A program made the translations under genes and the position numbers. Source: Cognatishimia sp. F0-27 (lineage in GTDB: Bacteria > Pseudomonadota > Alphaproteobacteria > Rhodobacterales > Rhodobacteraceae). From it: DNA of 51,611 bases. How positions within the stretch are numbered: the stretch's first letter is position 1; every line of letters starts with the position of its first letter. Below are positions 45,951 through 51,611 of this stretch, piece after piece. The stretch is taken from positions 1 to 51,611 of the forward strand of contig NZ_JAFMPQ010000038.1 of the NCBI RefSeq assembly GCF_020667845.1. Reading direction: 5' to 3'. The notes under the pieces were generated by a model that was not told the DNA's origin, did not search any database, and saw only the letters and a list, made by a program, of their open reading frames with translations.

Positions 45951-46217
45951 TGCACTCTCCATGGTCGCACGGGTCATTTCATTGCCGGCATGGTGACGCG
46001 CAAATCGCAGGATGTCATTGCATTCTCTGCACAATTGCGATGCCACACGAAAAATTCTGCGCAGATTCCAGAGATCTGTCGAAGAATCGTGCACCGATGC
46101 CGCATGGCAGCGCGCGGTGCTGCACTGCAACGGTTCGGTTTTGCTTGCGCAGCAATTCGCAATTTAATAACTCTGCGCGCAAGCAATTCGAAATATCCTT
46201 ACCGAGAGGTCTGATCC
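45951..46217. promoter_or_regulatory. Divergent control region with repeated AATTGCGA-type motifs
   Basis: This 267-bp region separates dgcN from mcl1 and is relatively A/T-rich. Related boxes recur: CAAATCGCAG near 46000, CAATTGCGATG near 46032, GCAATTCGCAA near 46152 and GCAATTCGAAA near 46184. The 46145-46162 segment is partly palindromic (TTGCG...CGCAA). Such repeats could be operators for a shared or two separate regulators. No regulator gene is adjacent, so the motif's identity is unknown. Confidence 0.4.
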
Positions 46218-47177
46218 ATGAGTTTCCGTCTGCAGCCCGCGCCGCCCGCCCGTCCGAACCGTTGCCAGCTTTTCGGACCGGGGTCGCGACCGGCGATTTT
46301 CGAGAAGATGGCGAACTCGGCTGCGGATGTGATCAATCTCGATCTCGAGGATTCCGTGGCGCCGTCGGACAAGGACAGCGCGCGGGCCAATATCGTCGAA
46401 GCGATCGGCGATATCGACTGGGGCAACAAGTGGCTGTCGGTGCGGATCAACGGGCTCGACACGCCCTATTGGTATCGCGACGTGGTGGACCTTTTGGAGC
46501 TTGCCCCTGAACGGCTGGACCAGATCATGATCCCGAAGGTGGGCTGCGCAGGCGATCTTTACGCGGTGGACGCGCTCGTCACGGCGGTGGAAGCCGCAAA
46601 GGGGCGGAGCAAGCGCGTGGCCTTCGAGGTGATCATCGAGAGCGCCGCCGGCATCGCCCACGTGGAGGAAATCGCCGCCGCCTCGCCACGGCTTCAGGCG
46701 ATGAGCCTCGGCGCCGCTGACTTCGCTGCCTCCATGGGCATGGCCACTACCGGTATTGGTGGCACGCAGGAAAACTACTACATGCTGCATGAAGGCCAGA
46801 AGCATTGGTCCGATCCGTGGCATTGGGCGCAGACGGCCATCGTCGCGGCCTGCCGGACCCACGGGGTGCTGCCGGTGGATGGTCCCTTTGGCGATTTCTC
46901 CGATGACGAGGGCTTCCGCGCGCAAGCGCTGCGCTCCGCAACACTGGGCATGGTCGGCAAATGGGCGATCCACCCCAAGCAGGTGGGCATCGCCAACGAA
47001 GTCTTCACCCCGTCGGACGCAGCGGTGAGCGAAGCACGCGAGATCCTCGCGGCGATGGAAGAGGCCAAGGCCAAGGGCGAAGGTGCGACCGTCTACAAGG
47101 GGCGTCTTGTGGATATTGCGTCGATCAAGCAGGCCGAAGTGATCGTCAAGCAATCCGAAATGATCGGCGGACAGTAA
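46218..47177 (+). CDS. mcl1: L-malyl-CoA / beta-methylmalyl-CoA lyase
   Basis: 319 residues of the HpcH/HpaI aldolase family. The opening MSFRLQPAPPARPNRCQLFG, the catalytic region NLDLEDSVAPSDK, and the acidic substrate/metal block FEVIIESAAGIAHVEEIAA match the Rhodobacter Mcl1 protein in length and order. It cleaves malyl-CoA to acetyl-CoA and glyoxylate, and beta-methylmalyl-CoA to propionyl-CoA and glyoxylate, in the ethylmalonyl-CoA pathway. CCGAGAGGTCTGATCC precedes the ATG (GAGAGG). A terminator follows. Confidence 0.94.
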   Translation: MSFRLQPAPPARPNRCQLFGPGSRPAIFEKMANSAADVINLDLEDSVAPSDKDSARANIVEAIGDIDWGNKWLSVRINGLDTPYWYRDVVDLLELAPERLDQIMIPKVGCAGDLYAVDALVTAVEAAKGRSKRVAFEVIIESAAGIAHVEEIAAASPRLQAMSLGAADFAASMGMATTGIGGTQENYYMLHEGQKHWSDPWHWAQTAIVAACRTHGVLPVDGPFGDFSDDEGFRAQALRSATLGMVGKWAIHPKQVGIANEVFTPSDAAVSEAREILAAMEEAKAKGEGATVYKGRLVDIASIKQAEVIVKQSEMIGGQ

Positions 47178-47228
47178 CCGCGCCGGAGGGCGCGGGCGCA
47201 CGGCGAAGATCTGCTTCCCGAGAGAGCA

Positions 47229-47256
47229 ACGGCGCGCCCGATTGGCGCGCCGTTTT
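47229..47256 (+). terminator. Rho-independent terminator after mcl1
   Basis: A 10-bp perfect stem ACGGCGCGCC / GGCGCGCCGT with a five-base loop and TTTT following. It lies 51 bases after the mcl1 stop. Confidence 0.85.
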
Positions 47257-47641
47257 GCGTCAGAGAGGCGATGCACAATCCATGCACATTCCATGCGCAT
47301 CGATAGCGCATCGGTCTGCATCCGGGGCGTTTTTGACGTTGCTGCGCCGCAGCGAGAGCAGCGCCGGGATTTCGACCGCCTTGACGGGACAGGACCCGTC
47401 GGGGCTCACCCGCCCGATGCCCGCACCATCCCTCCCGGAGGGCAGGCCCAGTGCGACCCCAGCGCGTCGATCCCGCGCGACCCGGTCGCGTCCATCCCGC
47501 GACCCGGTCGCGTCGCGCCGACGCCCCAAGGCGCGCCACAGCGCTGTCCCGCTATCAGCGCACCAAACAGCCGAGCGGCCAACAGGCCTCGCCCCCCTGC
47601 GGGACGACGCAAGCGCGCCCGACCCGCGCGCCAGACGCGGC
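47257..47641. other. Gene-free convergent region with short palindromic repeats
   Basis: 385 bases between mcl1 and the FAH gene without a credible gene. It contains a tandem pair of CGCGACCcGGTCGCG 15-bp palindromes at 47476-47490 and 47499-47513 with shared flanks (TCCCGCG...GTC), ~23-bp period. These could form two hairpins. Confidence 0.55.
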
Positions 47642-48499
47642 TCAGGACGGCGCGCGCACCGGGCTTCTTTGTTCGCCCAGACCGCTAATGCCGAGCGACA
47701 CGGTTTCGCCTCCGGAGAGGTAGCGCGGCGGCTTCTGTCCCATGCCGACGCCGGGCGGGGTTCCGGTGGAGATCACGTCCCCGGACTGGAGACTCATGAA
47801 CTGGCTGCAATAGGACACCAGATGCGGGATCTTGAAGATCAGCGTCGCTGTGGAGCCCGATTGCATCCGTTCCCCGTCCACGTCGAGCCACATGTCGAGC
47901 GCGTCCATGTCTTCCACCTCGTCGGGCGTCACAAGCCACGGCCCGGTGGGGCCGAACGTGTCGCAGCCCTTGCCCTTGTCCCAAGTCCCGGCGCGGTTGA
48001 GCTGATAGTCGCGCTCCGACACGTCGTTGATGACGCAGAACCCCGCAACGTGATCCATCGCGTTGGCCTCGTCGATATAGACGCCAGGCTTGCCGATCAC
48101 GATGCCGAGTTCCACTTCCCAATCGGTCTTGGTGCTGCCGCGCGGGATCTGGATGGGATCGTTGGGGCCACACACGGCGGAGGTCCATTTGTTGAAGATG
48201 ATCGGCTCTTCGGGGATCGGCATGTTCGCCTCTTCGGCGTGATCCGCGTAGTTCAGCCCGATGCAGATATACTTGCCGATCCCGCCGACGCAGGGGCCAA
48301 GACGCAGGTCGTCTTGCGGGGTGCCCGCGACAAGCGGCAGGCTCTCGGGATCGCGCTTTTGCAGCGCGGCGATGCCTTCGGGCCGAAGCGTTTCGCCCGC
48401 GATATCGGGCACCACGCCGGAGAGATCGCGGACCCGCCCGGCCGCGTCGAGAAGGCCGGGTTTCTCGGCGCCGGGCGCGCCGTAGCGAAGAAGTTTCAT
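47642..48499 (-). CDS. Fumarylacetoacetate-hydrolase-family hydrolase
   Basis: 285 residues. The metal and catalytic motifs occur in order: GIGKYICIGLNYADHAEEAN, EEPIIFNKWTSAVCGPND, and DWEVELGIVIGKPG with the conserved Glu-x-Glu-Leu ligands; VINDVSERDYQLNRAGTWDKG follows. The start MKLLRYGAPGAEKPGLLD is the form of 2,4-diketo-3-deoxy-sugar-acid hydrolases and ureidoglycolate-lyase-like members. With the sugar ABC ATPase and ThuA upstream, cleavage of a diketo-deoxy sugar acid is likely. AAAGGAC precedes the ATG at 48499. The gene overlaps thuA by four bases. Confidence 0.85.
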   Translation of the reverse strand: MKLLRYGAPGAEKPGLLDAAGRVRDLSGVVPDIAGETLRPEGIAALQKRDPESLPLVAGTPQDDLRLGPCVGGIGKYICIGLNYADHAEEANMPIPEEPIIFNKWTSAVCGPNDPIQIPRGSTKTDWEVELGIVIGKPGVYIDEANAMDHVAGFCVINDVSERDYQLNRAGTWDKGKGCDTFGPTGPWLVTPDEVEDMDALDMWLDVDGERMQSGSTATLIFKIPHLVSYCSQFMSLQSGDVISTGTPPGVGMGQKPPRYLSGGETVSLGISGLGEQRSPVRAPS

Positions 48500-49257
48500 G
48501 CGAAGTCCTTTCGATGGCTCGTCTCTTTTTTGCCGGCTGCGGCCCAGAGCGCGCCCCGGCGGATGATTTCGGTGACCTGCGGTGTCCTGAGGTCGTCCAG
48601 CTCGTGCCCGATGGAGCAATAGAACACGCGGCCCTTGTCCCAGCGGCGTTTCCAGACCACGGGGATGACCGTGCCTTCGATCCACCACAGATGGTCGCCG
48701 GAGAAGGTCGTTGTGGCCAGCACCTCGTTGGAGGGGTCCACGAGCATGTAATACTGTTCTGATGTCAGGCGGAAACTGCGGATGCCCGCGACGATCGGGT
48801 CATCGGGTTTGCAGATGGTCACGTCGTAGTCGATGTAATCCTCGGCCGGTTGCAGATTGTCGGGCCAGCCCGGCGGGTGGGCCACAAATTGCCCGCCGAT
48901 GAGGAAATGATAGGTCGGGCGATCGCGGAAAGCATCGCCCATGTGACCATGCCACCCGGCAAGCCCGCAGCCTGCGCCCACAAGCGCCAGCAACCCGTCC
49001 TCCTGGGCCTTGGTCATGTTGCCGAACTCTTCGCGGTGACCGGAGCGCGCAGAGGACCAGATCGGGGTGATCAGGTCAAGATCGGCGAGATCCTCGGGGT
49101 TTTCCAGCGGAGCGAGCGTGTCGTAGATCGTGACGTCGAAGCCGTTGGCCTCCAGAAGATCGCGATACCAATCCGCAAACTCCGTCGGCGCATGGCCTTC
49201 CCAGCCGCCGACGAACAGGGCCGCTTTCGGCGCGGGGGCGTCCTGCGTTGCTGTCAT
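48496..49257 (-). CDS. ThuA-domain protein
   Basis: 253 residues of the ThuA/class-I glutaminase-amidotransferase-like fold found in trehalose/maltitol/sucrose utilisation operons. AALFVGGWEGHAPTEFADWY gives the opening strand, GLAGWHGHMGDAF the elbow, and VVWKRRWDKGRVFYCSIGHE the terminal strand. The exact activity of the family is not established; ThuA with ThuB is linked to conversion of disaccharides to 3-keto derivatives. Four-base overlaps at both ends (ATGA) place it firmly inside this operon. Confidence 0.87.
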   Translation of the reverse strand: MTATQDAPAPKAALFVGGWEGHAPTEFADWYRDLLEANGFDVTIYDTLAPLENPEDLADLDLITPIWSSARSGHREEFGNMTKAQEDGLLALVGAGCGLAGWHGHMGDAFRDRPTYHFLIGGQFVAHPPGWPDNLQPAEDYIDYDVTICKPDDPIVAGIRSFRLTSEQYYMLVDPSNEVLATTTFSGDHLWWIEGTVIPVVWKRRWDKGRVFYCSIGHELDDLRTPQVTEIIRRGALWAAAGKKETSHRKDFA

Positions 49258-50111
49258 GGGTGGTCCTTTCGCATGTAGGGCAGGATCGCGGCCATGTCGC
49301 GCGCGCCATAGCCCGCGGCCTCGGCCCTTGTGAGGATGTCGCGCGTCACGGCGCCTTGCGGCATGGCGGTGCCAAGTGTCGCCGCGAGCGCGGCGGTGAC
49401 ATCCATGTCCTTGCGCGCGAGAGCGACGGTGAAGGTGACGTCATGGGCGGCCTCGTCCAGATAGAGCGGGCGGCGGTATTTGAGCATCGGCGCGCAGGCG
49501 GCGCTGTTCTCGATCACGTCAAAGGCCTGTGCGGTGTCGATGCCCGCGGCCTCGGCCAGGGTCATGGCTTCGGCGAGGGTCTGGTTGATGCCATGGATCA
49601 ACGCGTTCACCGCCAGCTTCATCACCGCGCCCGCGCCGGGGGATCCCAGACAGATCGTCTGCCTGCCCAGAACGTCGAAGACCGGGCGCAGCGGGTCGGC
49701 GGTTGCCGCATCGCAGCCCGCCATGATCAGCAGCGCGCCGTCGCTTGCGGCCTGTGTCGCGCCGGAGACGGGCGCATCGATGATCCGTGTTCCGGGCGGG
49801 GCGGCATCGCAGAGCCAGCGGATGTGGTCGGGGCTCATGGTGCCCATCTCGACATAGGTGCGGGCGGTGCCCGTGAAGAGCCCGGCATGGACGGATTCGG
49901 AGGCGGGATCGTCGGCCAGCATGGTGACGACAACCTCCGCCGCGTCGGACAGCGCGCGCGGCGTGTCGGCCACGGCGCAGCCCAGCGTCCCGGCCAGCGC
50001 CATGGCCTTGTCGGGCGAGCGGTTCCAGAGCGTCACGTCAAAGCCGGCGTGCACGAGGTTGCGCGCCATGGGTGTGCCCATGCGCCCAAGGCCGGCAAAG
50101 CCCACACGCAT
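49254..50111 (-). CDS. NAD-dependent beta-hydroxyacid dehydrogenase (HIBADH family)
   Basis: 285 residues. The Rossmann motif is VGFAGLGRMGTPMARNLVHAG, and the substrate/catalytic regions are APVSGATQAASDGALLIM, then GSPGAGAVMKLAVNALIHG with catalytic Lys166. Members oxidise 3-hydroxyisobutyrate, tartronate semialdehyde or 2-(hydroxymethyl)glutarate, or reduce glyoxylate. In this sugar operon a tartronate-semialdehyde or uronate-like substrate is plausible. The ATG at 50111 overlaps the ABC stop (TGATG); a GTG one codon earlier is an alternative. Confidence 0.88.
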   Translation of the reverse strand: MRVGFAGLGRMGTPMARNLVHAGFDVTLWNRSPDKAMALAGTLGCAVADTPRALSDAAEVVVTMLADDPASESVHAGLFTGTARTYVEMGTMSPDHIRWLCDAAPPGTRIIDAPVSGATQAASDGALLIMAGCDAATADPLRPVFDVLGRQTICLGSPGAGAVMKLAVNALIHGINQTLAEAMTLAEAAGIDTAQAFDVIENSAACAPMLKYRRPLYLDEAAHDVTFTVALARKDMDVTAALAATLGTAMPQGAVTRDILTRAEAAGYGARDMAAILPYMRKDHP

Positions 50112-51611
50112 CACGCCGCCTGACCGCCGCCAAGGCCAGAGATGGCCTGGATCAGGCTGTCTTCGGTGACTTCGTCAGAGGTGAAGCTGCGCATGATGCG
50201 GCCCGAATACATCGCGACGATGCGGTCGGAGACATGCAGCACCTCGGGCATTTCGGAGCTGATCACCATGACCGCATAGCCCTGCGCGGCAAGTTCCCGC
50301 AGCAGTTTGTGGATCTCCGATTTCGACCCGACATCGATGCCGCGGGTGGGTTCGTCCACGATCAGCACGTTGGGATGCATGGAGAGCCATTTGCCGATGA
50401 CGATCTTCTGCTGGTTGCCGCCGGACAGGTTGCCCACCTGCTGCTTCCAGCCGGGCGTGCGGATGTCGAGCCTGTCGCGATACTGATCGAAGATTGCCAC
50501 CTCGGCGCCTTCGGCCACGAAGGGTCCGGATTTGAGGTCATCGACCTGCGGCAGGGTCATGTTGTCGCGACAGTTCATACCGAGGACGAGGCCCTGGCCC
50601 TTGCGGTCCTCGGGCACGAGGCTGATGCCCTTGGCAATGGCGTCGGCGGGGGACTGGATGCGGACCGGCTCGCCGTCGAGCAGGATCTGGCCGGCGGAAG
50701 GGTCACGCAGGCCAAAGAGGGTTTCGGCAATCTCGGTCCGGCCGGCGCCGACAAGGCCGTAGAAGCCGAGCACCTCGCCGCGGCGGACCTCGAAGCTGAT
50801 ATCGGAATAGAGCTTGCCGCAGCTCAGTCCGCGCACCTCCAGCGCCACCGCGCCGAGCTCGTGATGCGATGCATTGCGGCTGAGATCGAGCGTGCGGCCG
50901 ATCATCATCTGGGTGACGGCCTCTTCGTTGGTGTCGGCAGTGTTGACGGTGCCCTGATACTGGCCATCGCGCAGGATCGAGATGCGGTCGGTGATCTTGA
51001 AGATCTCTTCCATGCGGTGGGAGATATAGATGATCCCGACCCCGGTCGCTTGCAGATCGGCGATTACGTCGAAGAGCACCACCTTCTCGGCATCGGTGAG
51101 CGAGGCGGTGGGTTCATCGAAGATCACCGCCTTGGCGTCCACGGTCAGAGCGCGGGCGATCTCCACCATCTGCTGATTGGCAATGGACAGGTCCCCCACG
51201 CGGGTCCGCGCGTCGAACCCGACATTCAGCTTTTTCAGGATCGCATTTGTGCGGTCGGCCAGTGTGGCCCAGTCGACACGCCCGAAACTCTTGCGGGGCA
51301 GCTCCCCGAGATAGATGTTTTCGGCGACGGTCAGTTCTTCGGCAAGGCTCAGTTCCTGATGGATGAAGACGATCCCCTTGGCCTTGGCCTCCAGCGGGCC
51401 GGACATGGTGACTTTCTCCTTTCCCACGTGGATCGAGCCGCCATCGGGCTGATAGATCCCGCCGAGCACTTTCATCAGTGTCGACTTGCCCGCGCCGTTC
51501 TCGCCCATCAGCGCGTGGACCTCGCCGGGCATGACGGAGAAGGACACCCCGTCCAGCGCCCGCACGCCGGGGAAGGTCTTGACGATATCATCGAGATGCA
51601 GCACCGGATCG
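50111..51611 (-). CDS. Sugar ABC transporter ATPase (RbsA/MglA/XylG type), 5' end outside window
   Basis: Two fused ABC domains, at least 500 residues. The N-half has Walker A GENGAGKST, signature LSIANQQMVEIARAL and Walker B KAVIFDEPTAS. The C-half has the degenerate P-loop GLVGAGRTE, signature LSGGNQQKIVIGKWL and Walker B LIVDEPTRGID. This arrangement is typical of ATPases for ribose, galactose or xylose import (CUT2 class). The GTG at 51604 reads in frame upstream as DP, so the real start lies beyond the window edge. It leads an operon with three catabolic genes; the permease and binding-protein genes must lie outside. Confidence 0.93.
   Translation of the reverse strand, partial: DPVLHLDDIVKTFPGVRALDGVSFSVMPGEVHALMGENGAGKSTLMKVLGGIYQPDGGSIHVGKEKVTMSGPLEAKAKGIVFIHQELSLAEELTVAENIYLGELPRKSFGRVDWATLADRTNAILKKLNVGFDARTRVGDLSIANQQMVEIARALTVDAKAVIFDEPTASLTDAEKVVLFDVIADLQATGVGIIYISHRMEEIFKITDRISILRDGQYQGTVNTADTNEEAVTQMMIGRTLDLSRNASHHELGAVALEVRGLSCGKLYSDISFEVRRGEVLGFYGLVGAGRTEIAETLFGLRDPSAGQILLDGEPVRIQSPADAIAKGISLVPEDRKGQGLVLGMNCRDNMTLPQVDDLKSGPFVAEGAEVAIFDQYRDRLDIRTPGWKQQVGNLSGGNQQKIVIGKWLSMHPNVLIVDEPTRGIDVGSKSEIHKLLRELAAQGYAVMVISSEMPEVLHVSDRIVAMYSGRIMRSFTSDEVTEDSLIQAISGLGGGQAA

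Overview
The window is high-GC DNA from an alphaproteobacterium, most likely a marine Rhodobacteraceae (Roseobacter-group) species. This rests on an Mcl1-type malyl-CoA lyase, an alphaproteobacterial GCS2-type glutamate-cysteine ligase, the ubiA/rsmE/gshA neighbourhood, a LolCD pair with an alphaproteobacterial Walker A, a DgcN/DgcA pair and a TmpA/TmpB-like pair. I could not run a search, so the taxonomy is by recognition. I saw no tRNA, rRNA, CRISPR array, transposase, integrase or phage gene.

Layout. 1-2959: a detached fragment of the S10 ribosomal operon on the minus strand (rplB-rpsS-rplV-rpsC-rplP). A terminator follows rplP, and a terminator-like hairpin plus a structured leader precede rplB. 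2875-3791 is gene-free and holds two copies of a ~109-bp structured repeat. 3792-8630: an RTX repeat protein, a gamma-glutamyltransferase and a DUF805 membrane protein. 8889-15064: housekeeping and envelope genes (gshA, rsmE, ubiA, an OmpA-family protein). 15220-25680: mixed metabolic genes, a TetR regulator, a lipoprotein cytochrome c, lolCD, and a gene-free block of minisatellite repeats at 19449-19728. 25840-42864: nearly all plus-strand catabolic genes, including pcaD, a TetA-like exporter, a Zn alcohol dehydrogenase, a TmpA/TmpB-like pair of iron oxygenases, an enolase-superfamily protein, an ArsR-type regulator with persulfide-sensor cysteine spacing, an amidase and an acyl-CoA ligase. 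42891-47177: a D-amino-acid block (D-amino-acid transaminase, dgcA, dgcN) divergent from mcl1. 47642-51611: four translationally overlapping minus-strand genes for sugar or polyol uptake and catabolism, the last running off the window.

How the genes fit together. The strongest metabolic modules are the TmpA/TmpB-like pair, which would release phosphate and glycine betaine from 2-(trimethylammonio)ethylphosphonate, the DgcN-DgcA route with a D-amino-acid transaminase for D-glutamate, and the ABC ATPase / hydroxyacid dehydrogenase / ThuA / FAH-hydrolase operon. All three suit a heterotroph living on dissolved organic matter. The most unusual features are the broken ribosomal operon with its own leader hairpin, the enolase-superfamily protein in which Gly replaces the first metal-ligand Asp, and several families of intergenic repeats.
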